A DNA stretch of 64,000 nucleotides from Sphaerisporangium sp040685555. GTDB lineage: Bacteria; Actinomycetota; Actinomycetes; Streptosporangiales; Streptosporangiaceae. The stretch is from positions 22,983 to 86,982 of the forward strand of contig NZ_JBFBIK010000015.1 of NCBI RefSeq assembly GCF_040685555.1, in the 5' to 3' direction. Below, in pieces: positions 15,709-22,817 of the stretch. The notes under the pieces were generated by a model. That model was given only the letters and a program-made list of their open reading frames with translations, made no database searches and was not told the origin of the DNA. The position numbers and the translations under genes were made by a program. How positions within the stretch are numbered: position 1 is the first letter of the stretch; the number at the start of each line of letters is the position of its first letter.

Positions 15709-16200
15709 CTAGTGGAGCCGGTCGAGCTCGTCCGCGAAGGAGAGCTTCTCGGCGATCACCGAGAGGGTGTCGGCGGGGAGCACGCCTTCTTCCATGCTGA
15801 GCTCCAGCAACTCCTCGGCGGTCACCCCGAGATCGTTCAGCAGCTCGAAGTCACCGGCCGGCCGTACCCCGAGGTCGGCCTCCTTGTCGGGCACGAGGAC
15901 CCCGGCGAGCTCGCTGAAGAGCTCTCCGAGGGCGTCGCTGGCCGCGGAGTGGACATCGGAGACGAACGCCCGTGGCTCGGCGTCACCGTCGTAGCGGACG
16001 AGGGCGAACCACTCGTCCTCCACCTCGACGCAGAGCAGGGCCAGCTCGTCGCCTTGGAGTCCGAGGGCGTCCTGCACGGCGTCACCGAGGTCGTCGGCGA
16101 TCTCGGCGTTCGCGAGGTCGACCTCCGAGCCGCTCCACCCGTCAGGCGTGCGGACGAAGGCCGCGGCGAACATGGCACTGTGTGTTGGTCTGGAGGGCAT
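15709..16200 (-). CDS. tRNA adenosine deaminase-associated protein (first paralogue)
   Basis: The protein is 163 residues and strongly acidic. N-terminal beta strands (F-A-A-A-F-V-R-T-P-D-G-W) lead to A-L-L-C-V-E-V-E-D-E-W-F-A-L-V-R-Y-D-G. The C-terminal part is L-L-N-D-L-G-V-T-A-E-E-L-L-E-L plus V-L-P-A-D-T-L-S-V-I-A-E-K-L-S-F. Actinobacterial annotation calls this family 'tRNA adenosine deaminase-associated protein' because it is always beside tadA; a biochemical role has not been shown as far as I know. GGGAG precedes the ATG. It is a paralogue of the next upstream gene, so the pair arose by duplication. Confidence 0.85.
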   Translation of the reverse strand: MPSRPTHSAMFAAAFVRTPDGWSGSEVDLANAEIADDLGDAVQDALGLQGDELALLCVEVEDEWFALVRYDGDAEPRAFVSDVHSAASDALGELFSELAGVLVPDKEADLGVRPAGDFELLNDLGVTAEELLELSMEEGVLPADTLSVIAEKLSFADELDRLH

Positions 16201-16217
16201 GATCGGGGCTCCCGCGG

Positions 16218-16706
16218 TCAGCCGAGGGCTGAGTCGACGGCACGTTCAAACGGCTGGGAGAACCCGAGCCGTGCGGCGATGCTGGAAAGCACCTCGTCGG
16301 GCAGCAGTTCGAGGTCGCCAGAGAGGGCGCCGAGCTCCATCTCGTCGAGCCCGAGGTCGGAGAAGATCGACAGATCTCCCGCCGGGAGGACCATGTCGAG
16401 CTCCTCCTCCTCTGGCACAGGGACATCGAGCAACTCGAGGATCTGCTGGGCCAGGGGCCAGTCCCACGATGCCGTGATGTCGGAGAGGAACACGTCGACG
16501 CGCTCGCCAAACACCCGTAATGCCACGAAGAAGTCATCCCCCACGGCGACCAGCCCAATCGTGGTGCCCATGCTCGGCTGCTGGCGCAGGGAGTGGATCA
16601 GCCCATGCAGGTCCGCTGTGAGACCCACGGGCAGCATCTCGGCTTCCCATTGGTCGTCCTCGCGGTAGACCACGATGGCGAAGTCAAGAGCATCTACGTC
16701 TGTCAT
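16218..16706 (-). CDS. tRNA adenosine deaminase-associated protein (second paralogue)
   Basis: The protein is 162 residues, acidic, with the same plan as its downstream neighbour. It reads D-F-A-I-V-V-Y-R-E-D-D-Q-W, then the V-F-L-S-D-I-T strand (compare A-F-V-S-D-V-H), the L-P-A-G-D-L-S-I-F-S-D-L-G-L block (compare R-P-A-G-D-F-E-L-L-N-D-L-G-V), and L-L-P-D-E-V-L-S-S-I-A-A-R-L-G-F. The ATG at 16706 is preferred over more distal codons because the family starts here. It is divergent from upp across about 180 bp and leads a tadA operon. Cytoplasmic; function unknown. Confidence 0.82.
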   Translation of the reverse strand: MTDVDALDFAIVVYREDDQWEAEMLPVGLTADLHGLIHSLRQQPSMGTTIGLVAVGDDFFVALRVFGERVDVFLSDITASWDWPLAQQILELLDVPVPEEEELDMVLPAGDLSIFSDLGLDEMELGALSGDLELLPDEVLSSIAARLGFSQPFERAVDSALG

Positions 16707-16884
16707 CTTCACCCCACCGACGCGGTTCTTACAGTTGGCAATGCTCGCAGAATCACTCAGTCCCCGTACGCCCCTCGGGCAAATTGTGATCAAAAACGGC
16801 TGTGCCCGGCCAGCTTAGGGTGTGATGGCCGTTACCGACCCACTCGTACCATTTACCCGGTCTCAGGAGATACCTTTGGCAGCC

Positions 16885-17523
16885 ATGAAGACCCTCGTCG
16901 TCGACCATCCGCTCGTCGCCCACAAGCTGACCACGCTGCGGGATGTACGCACGGACTCCCCGACGTTCCGCAGGCTCGCGGATGAGCTCGTCACCCTGCT
17001 GGCCTACGAGGCGACCCGCGACGTGCGAGTCACCGCGGCCACGGTGGACACCCCCGTCTCCCCCGCCCACGGGGTACGGCTGGCGCGCCCCGCACCCCTG
17101 GTCGTGCCGATCCTCCGCGCGGGCCTCGGCATGCTCGACGGCATGACCCGCCTGCTGCCCACCGCCGAGGTCGGCTTCCTCGGCATGATCCGCGACGAGG
17201 GCACCCTCAAGGCCCAGACCTACGCGACCCGGCTGCCGGAGGACCTTTCAGGCCGCCAGTGCTACGTGCTCGACCCCATGCTCGCGACCGGCGGCACCCT
17301 CGCGGCGGCCATCGAGCTGCTCTTCGAGCGCGGTGCCGAGGACGTCACGGCCATCTGCCTTCTGGCCGCCCCCGAAGGCCTGGCCTTCATGGAGAAGGTC
17401 TTCGCCGACTGCAGGCAGCCACTGCGCGTGGTCACGGCCGCGCTCGACGAGCGGCTCAACGAGCACGGGTACATCGTGCCCGGCCTCGGCGACGCCGGAG
17501 ACCGCCTCTACGGCGTCGTCTGA
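16885..17523 (+). CDS. upp: Uracil phosphoribosyltransferase
   Basis: The protein is 212 residues. It converts uracil and PRPP to UMP (pyrimidine salvage). Family features run in order: VDHPLVAHKLT at the N-terminus, VPILRAGLGM, the PRPP-binding loop D-P-M-L-A-T-G-G-T, and the uracil-binding tail Y-I-V-P-G-L-G-D-A-G-D-R-L-Y-G. The ATG at 16885 aligns with the family, but AGGAGA fits better with a TTG three codons upstream at 16876, so the product may carry three extra residues. It is monocistronic, divergent from the tadA group. Confidence 0.96.
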   Translation: MKTLVVDHPLVAHKLTTLRDVRTDSPTFRRLADELVTLLAYEATRDVRVTAATVDTPVSPAHGVRLARPAPLVVPILRAGLGMLDGMTRLLPTAEVGFLGMIRDEGTLKAQTYATRLPEDLSGRQCYVLDPMLATGGTLAAAIELLFERGAEDVTAICLLAAPEGLAFMEKVFADCRQPLRVVTAALDERLNEHGYIVPGLGDAGDRLYGVV

Positions 17524-17653
17524 TTTCCTTTTCCTTCTTTTCCTCAGGTTGACGTTCGTCTCGTTACATAATGTGTTTCGGTGGGTACACAGAGTGATGA
17601 CGATGTCACTGTGTTCCGGTCCCTCAGGCCGTGAACGCACACCTGGGAGAGCC

Positions 17654-17872
17654 ATGGACCAGCTGCCGGATATTGACGCCTATACACAGGTCGAGACCGT
17701 GCTTAAGGTCGAGTTCGCCGGGGTTCATCCCGCCGCGACGGTGACGCGCTGCATCGAAGCGGCTCACCACGGTGCGATGGAAGTCACTGGTTACGCGTAC
17801 CCGAGCTTGGTCGAGCGAATCGCTCGCAAGCACCTCCAGGTGCTGGCAGTGGTGGCCGGCGAGCAAGGGTGA
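17654..17872 (+). CDS. Small helical protein (three-helix bundle dimerisation type)
   Basis: The protein is 72 residues. GGGAGA lies just before the ATG. The pattern V-E-T-V-L-K-V-E-F-A-G-V-H-P, A-A-T-V-T-R-C-I-E-A-A-H-H, and L-V-E-R-I-A-R-K-H-L matches a short actinobacterial family annotated as a three-helix-bundle dimerisation domain, often found beside regulators. It is soluble, with no catalytic motif. It is followed after 115 bp by a two-gene membrane pair, which may be a separate unit. Function unknown. Confidence 0.65.
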   Translation: MDQLPDIDAYTQVETVLKVEFAGVHPAATVTRCIEAAHHGAMEVTGYAYPSLVERIARKHLQVLAVVAGEQG

Positions 17873-17987
17873 CGCAGGTCACATCCAGACCCCTAAAGAC
17901 TATGGGGTCCGGATGCGCTTTACCCGGCCATTGGTCTGGGTAATGTATACGGTGGGTGCAGTGGGTGAGTGGTTAACGGAGGCGGCA

Positions 17988-18146
17988 GTGCAGGTCAAGA
18001 AGGTTCTAACGTACGCAGCCATCGCGTTTGTGGCTTTCTACCTGTTCACCAGACCGGCTGACGCGGCAAGCGCGGTCAAGGGAGCAATGGACACTGTGGT
18101 GAATGCCGCGGATTCGCTGGCTCTATTCTTCACGAAGCTGACATGA
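17988..18146 (+). CDS. Very small membrane protein (52 residues)
   Basis: The GTG at 17988 has GGAGG five bases upstream. The protein is one hydrophobic segment (V-L-T-Y-A-A-I-A-F-V-A-F-Y-L-F) followed by an amphipathic Ala-rich helix ending F-F-T-K-L-T. Its stop overlaps the next gene by ATGA, so the two are translationally coupled, and the tiny protein probably works with the PH-domain membrane protein. I recall the same pattern in related actinomycetes but know no function. Confidence 0.75.
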   Translation: MQVKKVLTYAAIAFVAFYLFTRPADAASAVKGAMDTVVNAADSLALFFTKLT

Positions 18147-18670
18147 GACTTGTGACCCACGGGGACTCTGCTCCGTCGTCGGTCAATCGTTACCTTCTCC
18201 CCCACGAACACCAGGTCATCATGGTGCGGCGCCACCCGGCCGTCCTGTTACGCCCGGTCGCCGAGGTCTTCGGCGGCCTGGTGCTGGCAGGCCTGTTGAG
18301 CAAGTGGCTCGGTGAGAACCAAGGGTCACAGGCGCTGGTCATCGTCTGGTGGGCGTGGCTTCTCTTACTGATCCGCTTCGTGTGGAAAGTGGCGGAGTGG
18401 TCGGTCGACTACTTCGTGGTGACGTCCAAGCGGATGCTGTTGACCACCGGCCTGATCACCCGCCGGGTGGCGATGATGCCGCTCGGCAAGGTGACCGACA
18501 TGAGCTTCCAGCGCTCACTGCTCGGCCGCATGCTGGGGTACGGCGAGTTCGTCCTGGAGTCGGCGGGTCAAGATCAGGCCCTGTCGACCGTCCCCTTCAT
18601 CCCCTATCCGGAGACCCTGTACCTCGAGGTCTGCCAGATGCTCTTTCCCAGTTCTGACGACGATGATTAG
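18143..18670 (+). CDS. PH domain-containing (YdbS/DUF304-like) membrane protein
   Basis: The protein is 175 residues. It has two adjacent transmembrane helices (about residues 38-55 and 65-82, V-I-V-W-W-A-W-L-L-L-L-I) and then the bacterial PH (DUF304) repeat, beginning W-S-V-D-Y-F-V-V-T-S-K-R-M-L-L-T-T-G-L-I-T and including M-P-L-G-K-V-T-D-M-S-F-Q-R-S and Y-G-E-F-V-L-E-S-A-G. An acidic tail ends D-D-D-D. YdbS-like proteins sit in the membrane with the PH domain inside; their roles are poorly known. It is coupled by ATGA to the 52-residue gene. Confidence 0.88.
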   Translation: MRLVTHGDSAPSSVNRYLLPHEHQVIMVRRHPAVLLRPVAEVFGGLVLAGLLSKWLGENQGSQALVIVWWAWLLLLIRFVWKVAEWSVDYFVVTSKRMLLTTGLITRRVAMMPLGKVTDMSFQRSLLGRMLGYGEFVLESAGQDQALSTVPFIPYPETLYLEVCQMLFPSSDDDD

Positions 18671-18684
18671 TCCACTTTCGTCCT

Positions 18685-18723
18685 GAATCCCGAGGGGTGA
18701 GACAGACTTCCTCCTCGGGATTC
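18685..18723 (+). terminator. Terminator after PH-domain gene
   Basis: GAATCCCGAGG (18685-18695) pairs perfectly with CCTCGGGATTC (18713-18723), forming an 11-bp stem with a 17-nt loop. Confidence 0.75.
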
Positions 18724-18803
18724 TTGACGTGGGTATACCCGATTCGGCTGCTTCGTGCCATCATGGCGGAACCATTGACCATATCCCCGCCCTAAGAGAT
18801 CAC

Positions 18804-20141
18804 ATGCCGAGTCAGGGAACCATCGGTGACCGCGTCCGCGGGCTGCGTCTGAGCAGGAGAATGTCTCAGGCCCAGCTGGCTGGACCCGACCTCTCCGACA
18901 GTTATGTCTCTCTCATCGAGTCCGGCAAGCGCACGCCGACGCCGGTGGTCGCCCGCCTGCTCGCGGAACGCCTAGGATGCACCACCGAGTTTCTCCTCCA
19001 CGGGATCGAGCCGCGCCAGCGCATCGACACCGAACTCGGGCTGCGTCACGCAGAGCTGGAGCTTTACCACGGGGACGCGGCCATCGCCGCCGACCGCTTC
19101 GGTGACATCGTCAAAGCCGCCGGCGAGGACAACGCGCTGCTTGCCGCGCATGCCCGCCTCGGGCGAGCGCGTGCTCTGGAGGCCCAGGGTCGCATCGGGC
19201 GCGCGGTGGAGGCGTACGAGCGCCTGCGCCGCGAGGCCGCCGCGCACCCCGAGCGCCTGGCGGACGTGCCGCTCACCGTGGCGCTGTGCCGGTGCTACCA
19301 GCGCGCCGGGGACGTGATGCGCGCGCGCGATCTGGGCACCAAGGCACTCGACCAGGTCACACAACTGTCACTTTTCCACGGAGAGGTGGCCGTGGACCTC
19401 GCCGCGGCGCTGGCCGACGCCGAGATCGGGCTGCCGTACGTCGAGCAGGTGCTCGCCGACACCGGCGTGCCCGTGCCGACCGACCGCACGACGGAGATCC
19501 TCTCGCTCTGGCAGGCCAGCGTCTCGGCCGCCGAGGGCGAGGATTCGGCTCTCGCTGTGCAGTTCGCCGACGACGCCCTCTCCGCGGGCCGGCCCGCGAG
19601 GATCGCCGCCCAGATGGCACGCATCGCCATGCGCTGGGCCGAGATCTCCGCGTCCCGTGCCGGTGGCGGTCTCGAGCAGGTCGACGAGCTCGTCTCCCGC
19701 GCGACCCAGGTCTTCTCCGTACTCCCGGCCGAGTCCGTGGAGCACTCCCGGAGCCTGATCGCGCTGGCCCGCGTCCAGCTAAGGTCCGGCGACGCCCGTC
19801 GCGCGGAAGACCTCGCCTCGAAGGCCCTGGAGCTGCTGTCCGGCGCTCCCGGAACCCTCGCTGCGTCCGCGCACCTGGTGTTGGCCGAGGTTGGTTTGGC
19901 ACGGTCCGACGACGCTCTCAAGACCCACCTGGAGCGTGCCGGGGCCCTGCTGTCGGCCGCGCCGGCAGCGGGAACGGTGCGCGACCGGGAGATCGCGGGC
20001 GTCTGGCGCGAGCTGGGTGACCTGTGGGGCAAGGCCGGTAACCGGGAGCAGCAGACGGGCGCGTATCGTAGGGCACTCGAAGCGGTCGGGGTCAGGTCGA
20101 CCGTCGCCGGTGCCGTGACGTCCGCGGTTTTCGCACGGTAG
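18804..20141 (+). CDS. XRE-type helix-turn-helix regulator with TPR repeats
   Basis: The protein is 445 residues. An XRE helix-turn-helix occupies residues about 5-60 (I-G-D-R-V-R-G-L-R-L-S-R-R-M-S-Q-A-Q-L-A and D-S-Y-V-S-L-I-E-S-G-K-R-T-P). Residues 80-440 are degenerate TPR-like helical repeats (for example A-A-H-A-R-L-G-R-A-R-A-L-E-A-Q-G-R-I-G-R-A). This layout is common in actinomycete regulators that respond to peptide or developmental signals, but the signal here is not visible. The ATG at 18804 gives the family start. It is monocistronic and followed by the FadR-type regulator on the same strand. Confidence 0.88.
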   Translation: MPSQGTIGDRVRGLRLSRRMSQAQLAGPDLSDSYVSLIESGKRTPTPVVARLLAERLGCTTEFLLHGIEPRQRIDTELGLRHAELELYHGDAAIAADRFGDIVKAAGEDNALLAAHARLGRARALEAQGRIGRAVEAYERLRREAAAHPERLADVPLTVALCRCYQRAGDVMRARDLGTKALDQVTQLSLFHGEVAVDLAAALADAEIGLPYVEQVLADTGVPVPTDRTTEILSLWQASVSAAEGEDSALAVQFADDALSAGRPARIAAQMARIAMRWAEISASRAGGGLEQVDELVSRATQVFSVLPAESVEHSRSLIALARVQLRSGDARRAEDLASKALELLSGAPGTLAASAHLVLAEVGLARSDDALKTHLERAGALLSAAPAAGTVRDREIAGVWRELGDLWGKAGNREQQTGAYRRALEAVGVRSTVAGAVTSAVFAR

Positions 20142-20196
20142 GCCTCCTCGCCGGAGCTCCGGATTTGGCGCGGAGACACCGGAATAATTAAGGTCG

Positions 20197-20225
20197 ACCA
20201 ATCATTGACTCGTAGGATGATTGGT
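20197..20225. promoter_or_regulatory. Inverted repeat operator of the FadR-type regulator
   Basis: ACCAATCAT (20197-20205) and ATGATTGGT (20217-20225) are a perfect 9-bp inverted repeat with an 11-bp centre that contains TAGGAT (20213-20218), a plausible -10 box. It lies immediately before the ribosome binding site, so autoregulation by the GntR-type product is likely. Confidence 0.6.
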
Positions 20226-20244
20226 TTCCCGGAGGAGGCAGACT

Positions 20245-20934
20245 GTGAGTCTGCGTACGGCGCAGCGGGCTTCCCTCGTCGACCAGGTGATCGAGCAACT
20301 CAAGGAGCAGATCACCTCCGGATCGTGGCGCCTGCATGCCAAGATCCCTACGGAGACGGTGCTCGCGGAGCAACTCGGCGTCGGTCGTAACACCGTGCGC
20401 GAGGCGGTCCGCGCCCTCACCCATGCGGGTCTGCTCGAATGCCGTCAGGGCGACGGCACGTACGTGCGTGCCACCAGCGAGCTCTCAGGAGCCATGGCGA
20501 GGCGCCTGCGCGCGGCCGAGCATCTGGAGATCCTTGAGGTACGCCGGGCGCTGGAGGTCGAGGCCGCCAAACTCGCCGCCGTCAGGCGTACCGAAGGGGA
20601 CATCGAGCTGATCGAGGCCGCGCTCGCCCGCCGGGAGCAGGCCTGGGTGGAGGCCGAGGTCGACGCCTTCGTGGAGGCCGACCTGGCCTTCCACATCGCG
20701 GTCGTCGAGGCGACGCACAACCGCGTGCTCATCGAGCTCTACAAGGACTTCTCGGCCGCCCTGCGCACGAGCATCGCCGCCGCCGGCGCGCCGCTGGAGA
20801 ACGGCCACATCCCCCACGACTCCATCGCCCGTGCGATCGCCGCCGGCGACGCGGCCGCCGCCGAGCGCGCCGGCCACGCCTGCATGGAGCACATCGCGAT
20901 CGCCCTCACCGACACCCCCGCGCTCCTCGACTGA
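20245..20934 (+). CDS. FadR/GntR (FCD) family transcriptional regulator
   Basis: The protein is 229 residues. The GntR winged helix is at residues about 8-75 (L-H-A-K-I-P-T-E-T-V-L-A-E-Q-L-G-V-G-R-N-T-V-R-E-A-V-R-A-L and Q-G-D-G-T-Y-V). The all-helical FCD effector domain follows, with D-L-A-F-H-I-A-V-V-E-A-T-H-N and a downstream His for metal or carboxylate binding. FCD regulators usually sense organic acids or fatty-acid derivatives. The GTG at 20245 has GGAGGAGG seven bases upstream. No metabolic gene is adjacent, so the target cannot be named; the perfect inverted repeat upstream suggests autoregulation. Confidence 0.9.
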   Translation: MSLRTAQRASLVDQVIEQLKEQITSGSWRLHAKIPTETVLAEQLGVGRNTVREAVRALTHAGLLECRQGDGTYVRATSELSGAMARRLRAAEHLEILEVRRALEVEAAKLAAVRRTEGDIELIEAALARREQAWVEAEVDAFVEADLAFHIAVVEATHNRVLIELYKDFSAALRTSIAAAGAPLENGHIPHDSIARAIAAGDAAAAERAGHACMEHIAIALTDTPALLD

Positions 20935-20966
20935 CCGCCCCCTGGCACGCGCCGCCGGAACGGCCT

Positions 20967-22061
20967 TCAGGCGAGCCGCAGGGACATCACCAGGTAGCGG
21001 AAGGTGGGGTCGTCCTCGTCGTCGGTGATCAGCACGGGCCGGGTCGGCGACGCCATGTTGATGCGCGCCTGCTCGCTCTCGACGCCGGCGAGGCCGTCGA
21101 GCAGGTAGTGGGGCTGGAAGGCGATCTGGATGTCGTCGCCTTCAAGGTCGGCCTCGACGGCTTCGGCTCCACGGCCGATGTCACCGCCACCCGCCTGCAC
21201 CAGCACCTGGCCCTGCGTGAACGACAGCCGGATGGCGGTGTTGCGCTCGGCGACCAAGGCCACGCGCTTGATGGCCTCGACGAACGGGGCCACCTTGACG
21301 GCCGCCCGTATCGACCAGCTCTCGGTGAGGCGCGCGCGGTAGTCGATGAACTGGTCGTCGAGCAGGCGCACCGTCGTGACGCGGCCTGCGCACTCGAAAC
21401 CGGCGATGCCGTCGCCGAACCCGATCGACACCTCCCCCGCGCGCAGCGAGCGGCCCACCTCGACCATCACCCTGGCGGGGACCATCACGGCGGCCGTCTG
21501 CTCCTGCCGCTCGGGGTGCCAGAGGAAGTCGCGCGCCGCGATGCGGTAGCGGTCGGTGGAGGCCATCGACACGTTGACGCCGTCGATGTCGACGCGGATG
21601 CCCGTGAGCATGGGAAGCGTGTCGTCGCGGCTCGCGGCGACGGCGACCTGGCCGACCGCCGAGGCGAAAATGCCGCCGCCCACCGCGCCGGCCTTGGGCG
21701 GCATGGCCGGAAGGGTCGGGAAGTCCTCAACGGGCATCGTGAGCAGGCCGAACTCGGCTCCGCCGCAGGTGAGCACCGCCTCGGACCCGGAGGTGACGAT
21801 CTGGACGGGCTCGGCGGGCAGGCTCTTGGTGATCTCGGCGAGGACCCGCCCGGGGATCAGCACCTTGCCCGGCTCGGCGACATCGGCCTCGATCAGGGCG
21901 CGCGCGGACACGTCGTAGTCGAACACCGAGAGCGAGAGGCTGTCGTCGAGCGCCTCCAGCAAAATGCCGGACAGGACCGGCAACGCGGGGCGACCCGGCA
22001 GCGTGCGGGCGCTCCACGCCACCGCGTCGGCCAGCACATCGCGGTTCACCTGGAACTTCAC
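20967..22061 (-). CDS. dnaN: DNA polymerase III beta subunit (sliding clamp) paralogue
   Basis: The protein is 364 residues with the three-domain clamp fold. It shows F-Q-V-N-R-D-V-L-A-D-A-V-A-W at the start, P-V-L-S-G-I-L-L-E-A, V-D-G-V-N-V-S-M-A-S-T-D-R-Y-R-I-A, and F-I-D-Y-R at the second linker. Clamps normally end in M-P-M/V-R-L; this one ends V-M-S-L-R-L-A, altering the protein-binding pocket. The true dnaN should be next to dnaA, beyond the right end of this window, so this is likely a second clamp. The GTG at 22061 is used; a weak AGGGGA is 13 bases away. It is convergent with the GntR gene. Confidence 0.88.
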   Translation of the reverse strand: MKFQVNRDVLADAVAWSARTLPGRPALPVLSGILLEALDDSLSLSVFDYDVSARALIEADVAEPGKVLIPGRVLAEITKSLPAEPVQIVTSGSEAVLTCGGAEFGLLTMPVEDFPTLPAMPPKAGAVGGGIFASAVGQVAVAASRDDTLPMLTGIRVDIDGVNVSMASTDRYRIAARDFLWHPERQEQTAAVMVPARVMVEVGRSLRAGEVSIGFGDGIAGFECAGRVTTVRLLDDQFIDYRARLTESWSIRAAVKVAPFVEAIKRVALVAERNTAIRLSFTQGQVLVQAGGGDIGRGAEAVEADLEGDDIQIAFQPHYLLDGLAGVESEQARINMASPTRPVLITDDEDDPTFRYLVMSLRLA

Positions 22062-22163
22062 CCTGATCCATCCCCTTCGCAACGTCTCGTTCCCAGAAAG
22101 GTAGCGCCTGGGGCGGACATTTGGCGGCTACGGAACCAGCGAGCCCGCGCGAACGCGGCGCGG

Positions 22164-22817
22164 TCAGCCCCGGGTGCCGTTCAGATAGGTGAGCACGGCG
22201 AGCACGCGGCGGTTGTCGTCGTCGGAGACGGCGAGGTCGAGCTTGGCGAAGATGTTCGCCGTGTGCTTGCCCACAGCACTCTCGCTCAGGAACAGCCGCT
22301 GGGCGATGGCGGCGTTCGAACGGCCCTCGGCCATCAGCTCCAGCACCTCCCGCTCGCGCGGGGTGAGCCTCCCCAGCGGCTCGTGGCGGGCGTTGCTGGC
22401 CAGCAGCTTGGCGATGACGTCGGGGTCCATGGCGGTGCCACCGGACGCGACCCGGCGCACCGCGTCGATGAACTGCTCGGAGTTGAAGACGCGGTCCTTG
22501 AGCAGGTAGCCGACGCCGCCGGTGCCGTCGGCGAGCAACTCCCTGGCGTAAAGCTGCTCCACGTGCTGGGACAGGACCAGCACCGGCAGCCCGGGGATAG
22601 CCAGGCGGGCCGCGAGCGCCGCCTGGAGCCCCTCGTCGGTGAAGGTGGGCGGCAGCCGTACGTCGACCACCGCCACCTCGGGACGCTCGTCGAGCAGCGC
22701 CCTGAGCAGCTCGGGCCCCGACTCGACCGCCGCGACGATCTCGAACCCGTGCGCCTGGAGCAGGTGCACCAGGCCGTCACGCAGCAGATAGAGATCTTCG
22801 GCCAGGACTACTCTCAC
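22164..22817 (-). CDS. NarL/LuxR-type response regulator
   Basis: The protein is 217 residues. The receiver domain has the phosphate-accepting D52 in V-A-V-V-D-V-R-L-P and the acidic pair near residues 7-8 (A-E-D). A C-terminal LuxR helix-turn-helix follows (L-T-P-R-E-R-E-V-L-E-L-M-A-E-G-R-S-N-A-A-I-A-Q-R-L). The GTG at 22817 overlaps the stop of the sensor kinase gene (GTGA), so the pair is translationally coupled. The divergent ABC exporter operon next to it, and the inverted repeat 24363-24380 in its promoter, are the probable target. Confidence 0.93.
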   Translation of the reverse strand: MRVVLAEDLYLLRDGLVHLLQAHGFEIVAAVESGPELLRALLDERPEVAVVDVRLPPTFTDEGLQAALAARLAIPGLPVLVLSQHVEQLYARELLADGTGGVGYLLKDRVFNSEQFIDAVRRVASGGTAMDPDVIAKLLASNARHEPLGRLTPREREVLELMAEGRSNAAIAQRLFLSESAVGKHTANIFAKLDLAVSDDDNRRVLAVLTYLNGTRG

